The notes: generated by a model from the letters alone, not told the origin. A stretch of DNA of 64,000 bases from SKHV01 sp963678565 (GCA_963678565.1 OY782875.1:2790001-2854000); one strand, 5' to 3'. Positions 29,322-38,612 are shown, numbered from the stretch's first letter. Numbers and translations are program-made.

Positions 29322-29972
29322 TTATTTTTCTGTTAGCAATGTTTCAATATCTTCAATCTTTCCGTCAATTATTGTATAGTTCTCTGGATTAGGATAATTT
29401 GAATTACTTATCAAATCCCATTTTTTTTGTCCAGTTACTTTTCTAATTGGCTGAATTTTGCTTCCATTCACATACTTTTCAAACAATACTAATTCGCCAT
29501 ACTTACCATACGACAAAGCAATCTCAAAATCATTACTTGGGAATTTTTTCGATGGATAAAGCTCTTGACCACCTAAAGAAATAATCTTATTGTCGCTAAT
29601 TTGAAATAAATAGTATACACCTTCATCTTCGACCTCTGACAATTCAATATATTTCTCGGAAACAATATTTATGGATTTGACTTTATTTTCAGTCAAAACA
29701 AAGTCTATGCTTTTTCGTTGTTTGTTTGCTTTTGAAAAGTTTTCAAGAAATACCCAAACCCCAATTAGAATATATACCAAGACAGTTCCGAATAATATAT
29801 AATATTCTGTTTTTGAATCAAGTCTATAGTATACAATTGTGCCAACAATCAATGCTAAAGTTGACCAACCAATCAAAAATCGCTTTTGAAAAACACTTCT
29901 TTTGTCAAGATTCTTTAAATCCTTTTTCAGGATTCTTGTTTCTTTATCGTTTAGTTGTCTTTCTTTAATCAC
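29322..29972 (-). CDS. Membrane protein of unknown function, two helices
   Basis: The 216-residue protein starts at a GTG (29,972) only 3 bases after the stop of the upstream gene, indicating translational coupling. An N-terminal charged helix (about 1-28) precedes two adjacent membrane helices (about 32-50 and 56-75). A soluble domain of about 140 residues follows, with beta-rich pattern (YIELSEVEDEGVYYLFQIS). No family recognised. It shares a cassette with the lipoprotein gene at 29,976. Confidence 0.6.
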   Translation of the reverse strand: MIKERQLNDKETRILKKDLKNLDKRSVFQKRFLIGWSTLALIVGTIVYYRLDSKTEYYILFGTVLVYILIGVWVFLENFSKANKQRKSIDFVLTENKVKSINIVSEKYIELSEVEDEGVYYLFQISDNKIISLGGQELYPSKKFPSNDFEIALSYGKYGELVLFEKYVNGSKIQPIRKVTGQKKWDLISNSNYPNPENYTIIDGKIEDIETLLTEK

Positions 29973-29975
29973 AGG

Positions 29976-30419
29976 TTATTCCATTTTAAATCTTTTCTTG
30001 GCAACGTTAATGCATTCTGTTAAAATCTCGTTATCTGATTTAACAACAGAAATTAGTCTCCCTACTTTTTCTAAACTTGATTTATCTGCACTCCATATTG
30101 CTAATCCCTCAGCTTCTGGGTCAAAACGTATGGAATTAAGAATACTCGGTTCTGATAATTTTATTGCTCCGTAAACAATTCCTTCCCAACTATAACCACC
30201 ACCCTGAAATCCATTGTTTTGTAAATAATCAAGATGGGTGTCACTTTCGTGAACATCATAGTAATCAAATCTAAAGTCGTTCTCGGCAATCGTAATTAAA
30301 TTTCCTCGAATAGTAATAGTCGAATCTTGAACGGCTCGAACAAGTTTCTCATTCTTTTCAATCGAGGTATTACAACCAAGAAATACTATAAATCCTATTA
30401 TTATAATAATGTTCTTCAT
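29976..30419 (-). CDS. Small lipoprotein of unknown function
   Basis: Starting at ATG 30,419 gives MKNIIIIIGFIVFLGC, a clean lipoprotein signal with Cys16; an in-frame upstream ATG would begin inside attC-like site 7 and is less likely. The mature protein is about 130 residues and contains RGNLITIAENDFRFDYYDVHE and a tryptophan-rich middle. Function unknown. First gene of a two-gene cassette. Confidence 0.65.
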   Translation of the reverse strand: MKNIIIIIGFIVFLGCNTSIEKNEKLVRAVQDSTITIRGNLITIAENDFRFDYYDVHESDTHLDYLQNNGFQGGGYSWEGIVYGAIKLSEPSILNSIRFDPEAEGLAIWSADKSSLEKVGRLISVVKSDNEILTECINVAKKRFKME

Positions 30420-30439
30420 TTGCAGTCTATTATAATTGC

Positions 30440-30572
30440 ACATAACGGTAAATTATATGTTGTCGTAGCGGATTGCGGGTGATTGTCTGTCCGTGAGGAC
30501 TAAGACAATCATGCGGGAATCCGAGCTACGCATACACACAGAAACCGCTATGCAATATATAAAATGTTACAG
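30440..30572 (-). repeat. attC-like site 7
   Basis: The left end is ACATAAC-GG and the right end GTTACAG, 133 bases, with a small inner hairpin (GTCCGTGAGGAC). Right-end complement GCCCTGTAAC is an exact 10-base match to the left end of site 8. Confidence 0.87.
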
Positions 30573-30579
30573 GGCGTTT

Positions 30580-30870
30580 TTAATATTTTAATCGGTCAAA
30601 ATCCTCATTGATTTCTACTCCAATTGAAGTAAACCCTTTTATATAAATTCTGAGTTCTCGTTCAACTTGTGTAATACTATGTCCAGTTAATGCTGAAGGT
30701 CTATAAGCACTACTCGCTAATTCACTCGGCTTACAATAATGGCTTAGCTTTCCATAAATAAGCTTATTTGTTCGTGATTTTGATTTTAATATCCTCGCTC
30801 TAATTTTATATGGATATCCTTCAATTGATTCCTCAAACTCTTTTAAAATTTGTAATTCTTCTCTTGCCAT
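30580..30870 (-). CDS. Small cytosolic protein of unknown function
   Basis: The 96-residue protein has no signal peptide. It is basic in the middle (IRARILKSKSRTNKLIYGK) and has a mixed helix/strand C-terminal part (QVERELRIYIKGFTSIGVEI). I recognise no family. It shares a cassette with the lipoprotein gene 49 bases upstream. Confidence 0.5.
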   Translation of the reverse strand: MAREELQILKEFEESIEGYPYKIRARILKSKSRTNKLIYGKLSHYCKPSELASSAYRPSALTGHSITQVERELRIYIKGFTSIGVEINEDFDRLKY

Positions 30871-30918
30871 GATTAGTTTATCTTTCGGTTTTTGTCAGTT
30901 AAAAAACTTCTATCGTTT

Positions 30919-31293
30919 TTATTTTTTCTTCCACTCTTTAACTTTGGTATCGATTACAATTGAATCTTTGTCTAATATAAGAACCAAGTATTTTGTATAA
31001 ATAGGGTCAATATCCCAACCGTAATCGTCATATATCAAATAATAAAGTTCGTTAGTATCTCTTGGTTGTACGTTTTCTGGAATTCCTAAAGAGTCAACAA
31101 GTCGTAGATAATTGAATCCCAAAAACAATTCATTCTCAGAAATATCTTTAATCATTTGTTCTCTATAAGGATGAATATCCACACTTTTGGCTGTCTTCCA
31201 TTTCTCACTATCGAATCTTATATTTTTCTCTTTTTGACAGGAACTTATCAAGATTAAATATGTAAGCAATAATATGAATATCTTAATTCTCAT
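30919..31293 (-). CDS. Small lipoprotein of unknown function
   Basis: The 124-residue protein has a lipoprotein signal (MRIKIFILLLTYLILISSC, Cys19). The mature part is acidic and aromatic (DDYGWDIDPIYTKYLVLILDKDSIVID). No family recognised. First gene of its two-gene cassette; its ATG is 19 bases from attC-like site 8. Confidence 0.65.
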   Translation of the reverse strand: MRIKIFILLLTYLILISSCQKEKNIRFDSEKWKTAKSVDIHPYREQMIKDISENELFLGFNYLRLVDSLGIPENVQPRDTNELYYLIYDDYGWDIDPIYTKYLVLILDKDSIVIDTKVKEWKKK

Positions 31294-31311
31294 CGAGTTG
31301 CGTTAAATGCC

Positions 31312-31443
31312 CTGTAACGGTAAATTGTAAGTTGTCGGTGCGGAATTTGAGGAGCGGTAGTGTCGACCGATGATGACGTTAGTGAAATACACCGAGACAA
31401 CTAGCATTGCTGAACCCGCACTGCAATATACAACATGTTAGCA
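31312..31443 (-). repeat. attC-like site 8
   Basis: The left end is CTGTAAC-GG and the right end GTTAGCA, 132 bases, of the TGTCGGTGCGG subfamily. The expected partner of its right end (GTTGCTAAC) is found exactly 5.6 kb away at 37,028-37,036, so the next unit appears very long. Confidence 0.85.
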
Positions 31444-31641
31444 ACTGGGTTATGTTTTTTTCTTTTGGCGTTTATTAGTTGCGCTAAAATTTATGTGCGA
31501 TTGGCTTATTATTGCTACGCTAGTAGCAAGAGTGGGAGAGCGGTGTAAGCTTATTGACAAGCTTGGGTTTTGTGCGCTGATTTTGCGGGGCTTGGCAATG
31601 TGCTTGCACTTGGTGTCGGCTTTTGTAAGGTGTTGTAAATT

Positions 31642-31940
31642 AATGTTTCCGCCTCCTCTAAATTGCCTTCCGCCTTGTTGAAATGTTCTTCCGCTTTCTA
31701 TTAATTAGTTTCCGCTTTGTAGAAATATCCTTCGGTGTGTTATAAATTTGTTTCGGATTTGTCGATATTTGTTTCCCTGATCTGAAAACATGTTTCCGTT
31801 TTATTGATGTTTCTTTCCCGATGCTTGAAATGACTTTCCGCTTTGCTGATCTTTGTTTCGGTGTGTACTAAATGACCTTCCGCTTTGTAAAGACAGGTTT
31901 CCGCCTTCTTTAGTGTTTTTTCGACTTTATGAATTTAACA
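31642..31940. repeat. Block 1 of degenerate 21-bp tandem repeats
   Basis: About 14 consecutive units start TTCCG or TTCGG and repeat every 21 bases exactly; a consensus is TTCCGCTTTGTnnAAATnnnt. On the minus strand they read as heptads E-T-x-(L/I/F)-x-K-A, but with internal stops; the plus strand reads FRFVEIS-like heptads, also with stops. The block lies just past the 3' end of the helical-protein gene at 32,019. The preceding 31,444-31,640 holds nothing I can call. Confidence 0.8.
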
Positions 31941-32018
31941 AGCGGAGTTCTATTGCTAAAATTCCGCTTGAATTTGTTGTTCTTCGGCTTCGTTTACTTC
32001 TTTTCAAATGATTAATTA

Positions 32019-32723
32019 TTAAGCTTCGGCTGTTGTTTTGCTTGCTGCATTCATGGTCGCTACGACATTGGAGAAGGTGAACATTGATTTCTTCAATGGA
32101 TCGTTGAGATAATAGTTGGATGCAATTTTGCAAATTCCAATGATTTCGTTGTATATCTGGTTGAATGCTGTGATCGCTTCATCGGATATGGCAATTGTTG
32201 ACTTTTTTAAGTTTTCTTGTGTTGTATCTGCTTCTTTTAATTGATGGGCATAGGCAACGATCTTCTCAATTAATGCGGGATTTGTTCCTTTTGCAACGAT
32301 TTCGGCTTTTAGCTCGTCGGTCATTCCTTTTTTGAATGCATACAGTAATTGAATAAGCGCTTCCTGATCGTTGTTTTGAACTTGTTTGTAGTAATCGGTA
32401 TATCCCAATAGTTTTAGCATTTCTGTTTTTGTATCGGAGAAATCGACTTCGATTTGCGTTTTCAGGAAGGATACTTCGCGTTTAGCAGTGCTTTGAATTG
32501 AAACAACAAGTGCAGTTGCATTGCGAAGCGCTTTCTTTTTATCGAGGCCTAGATAGGATTCTATTGCTGTGCTGATTTTAGTTTGCAATGTGGTAACGAA
32601 CTCTGGTGTCCAAGTTGAGCGGACTAGGGACTAGTCGTCGAGATTGTCATTAAGACTAGTTGCGATGGTTGATGCTGCCATGAGCATATCCACATCTTTT
32701 GTTTTGTAATTACGATTAGTCAT
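32019..32723 (-). pseudogene. Helical protein of unknown family, interrupted by an in-frame TAG
   Basis: The reading frame from ATG 32,723 (MTNRNYKTKDVDMLMAAS...) continues for 30 codons. It meets TAG at 32,631-32,633, then stays open in the same frame for the remaining 204 codons. One base change would restore a 234-residue, mostly helical cytosolic protein (ALRNATALVVSIQSTAKREVSFLK). The body after TAG is 189 residues from the first ATG. No domain recognised. It is followed by the 21-bp repeat block and preceded by the 132-bp direct repeat. Confidence 0.75.
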
Positions 32724-32828
32724 GATTTTTCTGTTTGTTTATTTAGATTGAAAAGAAGTATTCTAATTTTTTTTTGTAACGATTGGGTGAGCACGTATGT
32801 GCTTGGGGTTTTGTTTATTAGAATACAA

Positions 32829-32960
32829 TTTAAGGGATATGGTTTTTAGAGTCAATATAAATAGGGGTGCACAAAGTTTTCCTCAGTCACAGATGAGGGA
32901 TTGGTTTAGTGTTTTACAATATACTTGAAAAGGGGTTTAAAATTATATTAAATTAAGTGG
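32829..32960. repeat. 132-bp direct repeat, copy a
   Basis: This segment is nearly identical to 35,933-36,064, and both copies are 132 bases. Shared blocks include AAGGGATATGGTTTTTAGAG and GGTTTAGTGTTTTACAATAT. Copy a ends about 105 bases before the ATG of the TAG-interrupted gene, on the side where its promoter should be. Confidence 0.9.
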
Positions 32961-32987
32961 TAATTCTTAGTACAAGGGAGCTTTGCT

Positions 32988-33536
32988 CTATTCATTTTTA
33001 ATAAATTCAATTAATGAATATGTGTTACCGCTATCTGTGCTATCTATATAAACGATACCTTGTTCTTTAGTGAAATATAATATTGGATTTTTGCCTATTT
33101 CTTTGGCAAAAACGTATAGTTCTGTGTATTCTTTATTGTTAATGAGATAATTATTTAAAGTATCGCATAAAAAACCATCAAATATTTTTGAATTTAATTT
33201 AAATAAGCAAATGTTTACTTTTTCATTGTCGTGACCTTCAGAGTACATGTAGCCACTATAATCATTTTCTGATTCAAACTCGACATTGATATATTGATGA
33301 TATTGATTTGGGTTAAGTGCATTATAACTTTCCTTATCATATTTATTTATATAACTTATAACTTTAAAGACAAGTGAATCATTGGTTTCATTTTCAAGAA
33401 GTATGAATTTATCACTTTCCTCATAACAAAAAAGCTCCTGTACCCCTTCTGATAAAGATAGATACACATCATCAACACATGCATATGTAAAAATCAATAT
33501 TAAGGCTACAAACATTTGTTTGGTAATTTTCATCAT
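32988..33536 (-). CDS. Lipoprotein-like protein of unknown function
   Basis: The 182-residue protein has an N-terminal signal (MMKITKQMFVALILIFTYAC) with a lipobox-like TYAC. The body is acidic and tyrosine-rich (NQYHQYINVEFESENDYSGYMYSEGHDNE). A C-terminal segment reads NPILYFTKEQGIVYIDSTDSG. No family recognised. It lies inside the long unit 31,443-37,030. Confidence 0.6.
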   Translation of the reverse strand: MMKITKQMFVALILIFTYACVDDVYLSLSEGVQELFCYEESDKFILLENETNDSLVFKVISYINKYDKESYNALNPNQYHQYINVEFESENDYSGYMYSEGHDNEKVNICLFKLNSKIFDGFLCDTLNNYLINNKEYTELYVFAKEIGKNPILYFTKEQGIVYIDSTDSGNTYSLIEFIKNE

Positions 33537-33719
33537 ATCGCTTTTAAAAGAAAGAGGCTACCCAAAAGTAATTTCGTTGTCATTCTGAATTTATTTGACT
33601 ATGTAACTCTTTGATTCAGTAAATTTAACTTATTGGTAACTAAATCCTGAAACAAGTTTGGAACGACATTCAAGAATTATTCGATTACTCTTGAGACACT
33701 CTCTTTCATATATTAAAGA

Positions 33720-34517
33720 TTACTGTTTAATTAATTTTTGCCTAGCTACAATATTTCCATTACTCGCAAAATCGACCAAATAAATTCCTTTTTGTAAACT
33801 CGAAAGGTCAATTGCCGGATTTGAAACAGAAATATCATTATATGTTGCAATAATTTTACCTTCTAGATTCTTTACTATGCAACTTATCTCATCTTCTATT
33901 CCATTCAGCTTTACAGATACAATTCCTGTTGTTGGATTGGGATAAAGCATTAAGTAACTATCGTTTCTATGTAAATCATGCTTTAATTGGGTAGCAACAG
34001 CATTCCCAACAACAATAATTCTAGAAGAAGCTGCTTCCTGCCCATTCTTTTTTACCTTACAAGTTAAGGTATATTGCCCATATTCTAATTCGGCTGGCAA
34101 ACAGAGTTCACTGACATCGGTATTATAACTGGTATTGTTACCAAGAAGTGTCCATGATATATTATTGTATTCACTTTCGGTTGTAGAATATGTCCCACCA
34201 TTTGAAACATATTTACTTCCCTTAATTAATGGTGCATTTAACTTTTCAATTAAAAGACTTTTCAATGTGGGATCATCAGCATCAATACTGGCGCTAAATG
34301 TTGCACCACTACATACTTTAAATCCGGGTTCTAATTTTATTGATTGACCTGCTACCATATTTACCTCTATACCAGAATTAATAATAAAGTCTCCTGTCTC
34401 TTGATGTTTTATGTGAAAAGAATAGATTAAAGCATTATTTTTAATAATATTCGATAATAAGGAATGAGTGGTATTTCTCGTGTAGATGATGAATTTGTTG
34501 TTGTATTTACTCTGATG
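33720..34517 (-). pseudogene. C-terminal fragment of a T9SS-secreted protein
   Basis: The first ATG gives 212 residues (33,720-34,358), but the frame stays open upstream to 34,517 with no start codon (...SGIEVNMVAGQSIKLEPGF). That is the common Bacteroidota adhesin-like segment before the sorting domain. The C-terminus is a complete type A T9SS domain (YPNPTTGIVSVKL ... LSSLQKGIYLVDFA). No signal peptide is present, so this is the 3' remnant of a larger gene. Confidence 0.75.
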
Positions 34518-34598
34518 TTAGTATTAATTTTATCTTATTTCCAGTTGTATTTTGCAGAAAAATATTTACAAAATTTTATGATTAATTAATATGTATTC

Positions 34599-35786
34599 CT
34601 AATTTTCTTTTATTTTAGAGAATAGCCGTACAAAACTACCATCAGTTTTTCTTATTTTAATAAGTGCTCTATTCCCTATTACAAACCAATTATTTGGAAT
34701 ATCTAACGCATCACAGATACTTAATCCTTTTATGTCTTTCCCCCAAACAGATACTATCTCGTCCCCACTATTTATTATTTTTTGTAGTTTCTTATCCCAT
34801 ACATAGCCTATAATAACTTTGTTTTCTTTATAAGCAAGGTCTACTTGTGCATGTTTCTTTTGATGAATATTAATGACAGCTTTGTTTGCTTTTGAGGTTT
34901 TCTTATATGGCTTGAAATAAAATTTATTACTCTGATAATCTATTGTTATGATGCCATAATCTAATATTTTTGCTCCGACTTTTGATGAACCATTTGTTGT
35001 TTTAATAATTATATTTTTAAACATTGTAGATTTGAATCTCAAAAATGGTAGGTTTAAAAGATAGGAAGTATCTGCTTTTTCTATTCCAAATAAACCTATT
35101 GAATTTTGTCCTTTTGAAATCGAAATTGGTTCAAAAATCTTGTAGTTATTTGTTTGTGTGTATTTGTAAAAGTCGTTTGAAATATCAAAAAAAATATTAG
35201 CACCTGTATCAAGTGTCATTAGCAAAGGAATAGAATCTTGCCCAACAACTTGCATCCACAACTGTGGAATATTATTGTCTGAAAATTCGATGTTTGTTGC
35301 ATAATATTTTTTACAATATGTTTTAGTGATTCTTTTTATAAATTGGATTTGATTATTTTTTTTGTCAATCTGTACCGTGTTATCTTTAAATAAATTACTG
35401 CCAATTATTCCATCTAGTTGCAAACATTCAAAAATAAAGTCAGATGAATCTAACAGAATTGTTTTAACAGAATCCGTATGAAAATCACCAATTGAGATTT
35501 TATTAACTGATATAATAGTTCTTTTTTCAAGTATTCCGCTTGCATCTTCAATTGTAATATGATTTATTGTATTTATTGTATCGAGAAAATTGGAGCGCAA
35601 TGCACATAGGCTTGCTCCTGTATCTAATAAGAATCTACCATATTTATTATTAATCTTTGCATTTACAACAACATAGTCATAACGTGTTTGACATTTTACA
35701 ATAATTTTTTCATCATTTGTATTATTTCCAATTAAAGGAATAGCGATACATAAATAGATTATGAACAAGATCAGTTTATGGTGCAT
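34599..35786 (-). CDS. Retropepsin-like aspartyl protease with PDZ domain, secreted
   Basis: Starting at ATG 35,786 (MHHKLILFIIYLCIAIPLIG) gives a signal peptide and 395 residues. Two pepsin-like halves each carry an active-site triad: FLLDTGASLCAL and MTLDTGANIFFD. A C-terminal PDZ-like domain (IINSGDEIVSVWGKDIKGLS) follows. This layout is common in Bacteroidota secreted aspartyl proteases of unknown substrate. A paralogue-like gene lies at 46,779-48,152. The 132-bp repeat copy b starts 146 bases upstream of the start codon. Confidence 0.85.
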   Translation of the reverse strand: MHHKLILFIIYLCIAIPLIGNNTNDEKIIVKCQTRYDYVVVNAKINNKYGRFLLDTGASLCALRSNFLDTINTINHITIEDASGILEKRTIISVNKISIGDFHTDSVKTILLDSSDFIFECLQLDGIIGSNLFKDNTVQIDKKNNQIQFIKRITKTYCKKYYATNIEFSDNNIPQLWMQVVGQDSIPLLMTLDTGANIFFDISNDFYKYTQTNNYKIFEPISISKGQNSIGLFGIEKADTSYLLNLPFLRFKSTMFKNIIIKTTNGSSKVGAKILDYGIITIDYQSNKFYFKPYKKTSKANKAVINIHQKKHAQVDLAYKENKVIIGYVWDKKLQKIINSGDEIVSVWGKDIKGLSICDALDIPNNWFVIGNRALIKIRKTDGSFVRLFSKIKEN

Positions 35787-35932
35787 TATTGTTATGATAA
35801 AATTGAGATAATAATGGAAGAGGGTGTCCAATATATAATCACTAAGCTAACTATGAGTGCATAAAACCCAATAAACTTATAATTGATTAATATTTCGAGT
35901 TTTAAGTTCTTTATTGCGAAAGTAATTTGTCT

Positions 35933-36064
35933 TTTAAGGGATATGGTTTTTAGAGTCGATATAAATAGGGGTGCACAAAGTTTTCCTCAGTCACAACTGA
36001 AGGTTTGGTTTAGTGTTTTACAATATACTTGAAAAGGGGTTTAAATTCAATTTAAATTAATTGG
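35933..36064. repeat. 132-bp direct repeat, copy b
   Basis: This is the second copy of 32,829-32,960, in the same orientation. It lies upstream of the aspartyl-protease gene. No gene is visible between 35,832 and 36,192. Confidence 0.9.
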
Positions 36065-36102
36065 AGGATCTTGGTGTTTTGTAAGGGGTGCTTGAGTATT
36101 AA

Positions 36103-36184
36103 AGTGCAAGCGTGTCGACGATGTCCTGTGAAGGATATTGCGAATTTGCAGAGATCAGAAAGCTCCACCAAAACCGCTTGCACT
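36103..36184. repeat. Perfect 10-bp inverted repeat hairpin
   Basis: AGTGCAAGCG at 36,103-36,112 pairs perfectly with CGCTTGCACT at 36,175-36,184 around a 62-base interior. It lies 8 bases past the 3' end of the gene at 36,193. It could be a shortened attC-like site or a hairpin terminator, but lacks the AAC/GTT ends. Confidence 0.55.
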
Positions 36185-36192
36185 AGTTGAAA

Positions 36193-36765
36193 TTATTCTG
36201 GGATTCGGTATAATGTCGAATCTAATTTCATAAGTTGAAATACTCCTATTCCTTTAATTAGTGTAATCTCCTGAAATCTATTTTTTTCCATACTCTCAAT
36301 AATAAAAATATTTGCATAATTGTTACCATCAATTATTGATGAATTAAAATAGTTTGATGTTTTATACTTGGCATCACCATAAAAGCTGTCAGAAAGCGGT
36401 CCAACATTGATAACTAACTCAAGTAATGAGTCTGGTGTATTTTCTGTTGCAAAAATATCTACATTCAAATTCATCATGCATGATGAATCAGTCGCTGTTT
36501 TTAGAGACATATATGATTCGCAATATGAATAATCATGAGACCAGCTAGTAGAATAGCTTTCTGAAACAGATATTTTTGATATTGGAAGAATAATTGAATC
36601 TATGTTTGAAACAAGTATAATTGTGTCTGTTTTATTATATGGAAGCCATTCCTTTTTATCTTCTGGAAATGCAGGACAATCTATTTTTCTGCACCCCAAA
36701 ATTAATATTGAAACAATGATAATATTGAAAATATTAATTAGCCTTAATAAATTTTCCCGTTTCAT
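36193..36765 (-). CDS. Lipoprotein of unknown function
   Basis: Starting at ATG 36,765 (MKRENLLRLINIFNIIIVSILILGC) gives a good lipoprotein signal, Cys at 25. The mature part of about 165 residues is rich in Ser, Asp and Ile (DTIILVSNIDSIILPISKISV) with an SWSHDYSYCESYM segment. No family recognised. Lies in the long unit 31,443-37,030. Confidence 0.6.
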   Translation of the reverse strand: MKRENLLRLINIFNIIIVSILILGCRKIDCPAFPEDKKEWLPYNKTDTIILVSNIDSIILPISKISVSESYSTSWSHDYSYCESYMSLKTATDSSCMMNLNVDIFATENTPDSLLELVINVGPLSDSFYGDAKYKTSNYFNSSIIDGNNYANIFIIESMEKNRFQEITLIKGIGVFQLMKLDSTLYRIPE

Positions 36766-37508
36766 TATGATAGTTTGTATAAGTGTGTAGGCAGATAACA
36801 ACTCTTTTAAAAACTGTCGGGATGTATTGTGCTGGGAGTTTTTAAATGTGTTGTTTTGTGTGTTGGGTTTTGGTTTGAAATGCTTTGCCCAAACTTCAGC
36901 TGCCCGAAACGGCAGAAGCGCGGGGGGAAATAAATTTTACTTTCTGTTTGTGCTGACGCCGATTAATTGTGGTTTTAATTGAAAAAGTTGGATGATTAAA
37001 TGTTACTATAAGTTTTTAAATGACCTTGTTGCTAACTCTTGTATATATACAGTCACTGAATAATACATCTAAAATTAGTTTGTATTGTGCATTGCAATAA
37101 AGATACAAATAATAATAGTGCTCACCTATATTACTTTTCAACAACATATTGATTCTTGTGCCTGACAATCGACTGGGCTTCAGCCTGTTTATTGCTTTGC
37201 TTATTGGTGGGTATATGCTGGTCGAACAGTTTTTTTCAGTCTGCTTCGCTTCTGTTCACAAACTCAAACCCTACTTTCAACCCTCAAATCGCACTGTTCG
37301 TGAATTACTTTGCAAAAACAAGGTGTTGGCTATTGACATTTTATTTAGATCTTCGTAATATTGATTATAATATTATAATAATTGGCAAAAAGCTTCAAGT
37401 TTTCAACTCCTTGATCGATCCCCTAAGTCGAATAAGGACACTAAGATCGCCGATGATTTATTCGAACCCGACTTGAATGTTTTTCGCTGTGAAAAAAACG
37501 AAGTCCAA
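36766..37508. other. Long gene-poor interval with palindrome and half attC-like site
   Basis: No convincing CDS is seen. It contains an imperfect palindrome after GTGTGTAGGCA (36,783-36,850; TTTAAAAACT against AGTTTTTAAA), a motif shared with 45,135. It also contains the half attC-like site at 37,030. Short ORFs at 37,149-37,476 have no protein-like composition. Confidence 0.5.
37030..37065 (-). repeat. Half attC-like site/start of the 190-bp element family
   Basis: TGCTAAC at 37,030-37,036, with flank GTTGCTAAC, is an exact 9-base complement of the right end of site 8. The next bases (TCTTGTATATATACA ... GAATAATAC) resemble the start of the 190-bp elements at 60,991 and 63,778. No matching right arm was found. 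Confidence 0.6.
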
Positions 37509-38165
37509 ATGTCGAGCCATGTAAAAATTGATTTGTTACAGTTCTACCAAAACTGTGCATCGAGCCCCAATTTGCCACAAAACTATGTAACAGCCATTTA
37601 TAGTAAACTCATCGAATGCCTGCAAGCGCTCCATCAACCTGTGTTGAACGAACTATCGGAACTCTTTAGTTTTCATCGGCTACGTAGGAATGCTTTGCTG
37701 CAAAAGCCTCATGCAAAAATTACGCGCTTGTGGTTGATTGAGAGCGGGGTTGCTCATACCTTTTTAAGTAAGCCGGAAAAGCAATGTACTTGCTGCTTTC
37801 ATTTTCCGGGCGAGTTAGTTGGGCATTATGTGTTCTCACAACTCAATCAGCGTTCGAATTTGAGTATTAAAACCTTGAGCAAAATGAAATGTTGGTCGAT
37901 AGAAGTTACCGACCTCAACGAGCTTTGTCAACGCCATCCACATATCCATCCTATTATTCAATGGTTGCAAGTCGGAAAAATTGCCTGGTTATACCAAACA
38001 GAATATTGCTTGGGGCGTTTGAGTACTTTCGAACATTATCAGTTGCTATTGGATCAATTTCCCGATTACTTTCAGAATATTCCGCAGAAATACATCGCTT
38101 CGTATTTAAAAATTAATGCCGGATCACTCAGCAGAATGCGATCGAACCATCTCAGAAACAAATAA
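37509..38165 (+). CDS. Crp/Fnr-like cyclic-nucleotide-binding-fold regulator
   Basis: This plus-strand protein is about 218 residues from ATG 37,509 (12 more if the upstream ATG is used). It has the cNMP-fold outline: ELSELFSFHRLRRNALL, LWLIESGVAHTFL, FHFPGELVGHY. A helical stretch leads to a C-terminal winged-helix-like region (YIASYLKINAGSLSRMR). The ligand residues are not clear. It belongs to the plus-strand segment with the 21-bp repeats and the FN3-like gene, opposite in direction to the cassette genes. Confidence 0.75.
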   Translation: MSSHVKIDLLQFYQNCASSPNLPQNYVTAIYSKLIECLQALHQPVLNELSELFSFHRLRRNALLQKPHAKITRLWLIESGVAHTFLSKPEKQCTCCFHFPGELVGHYVFSQLNQRSNLSIKTLSKMKCWSIEVTDLNELCQRHPHIHPIIQWLQVGKIAWLYQTEYCLGRLSTFEHYQLLLDQFPDYFQNIPQKYIASYLKINAGSLSRMRSNHLRNK

Positions 38166-38439
38166 TTGACTGTTTTTCTTCACAATTGTGAAGCTTTTGA
38201 CAATCATTTCTCACGTAACTTACCGTCAGGTTTTTCAAACAGAACTAAGTTCTTTGAAATAGACTTGAATGCGAAGTACCAACTTGCACTTTGCTTGCAA
38301 GCGAAAATGAATAATGATGAACCATGCAGTAACTTACTTTTGTGCTTTTCGGAATACAATTGCTACGATACAGACGAGCACTTAGCGAATCGTCTCAACA
38401 ATCAATTAATTTCGACGTAAACTTGGGTAGTTTAATGAT

Positions 38440-38612
38440 ATTCATGACTAATTTCATGATCAATCCTCTAAACAATCAAACAAAATTGATCAACAATACG
38501 ACATTGTTTATGAATAATGCGCCATTATTTATAATTAATGCCACATCATTTGCAAATCTTGCTCCATTGTTGATTAATAAAAACACATTACTTATTAATA
38601 CTGCGCCATTAT
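38440..38612. repeat. Block 2 of degenerate 21-bp tandem repeats
   Basis: About eight units of exactly 21 bases, such as TTGTTTATGAATAATGCGCCA, run from about 38,440 to 38,612. On the plus strand they read as heptads like L-F-M-N-N-A-P. A core CGC-x-x-TTGTT-x-A resembles block 1. They lie 128 bases before the FN3-like gene. The rest of 38,166-38,739 holds no other feature I can support. Confidence 0.8.

Noticed and set aside
31493..31681. 62-residue plus-strand ORF
   Set aside because: Cys/Leu-rich, no start context, and runs into the repeat block.
31642..31940. CRISPR array
   Set aside because: Units are contiguous 21-base degenerate repeats without identical repeats or spacers, and no cas genes are present.
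37149..37476. Overlapping ORFs of 69 and 106 residues
   Set aside because: Two frames cover the same stretch, neither shows protein-like composition, and they precede the Crp-like gene without a conserved feature.
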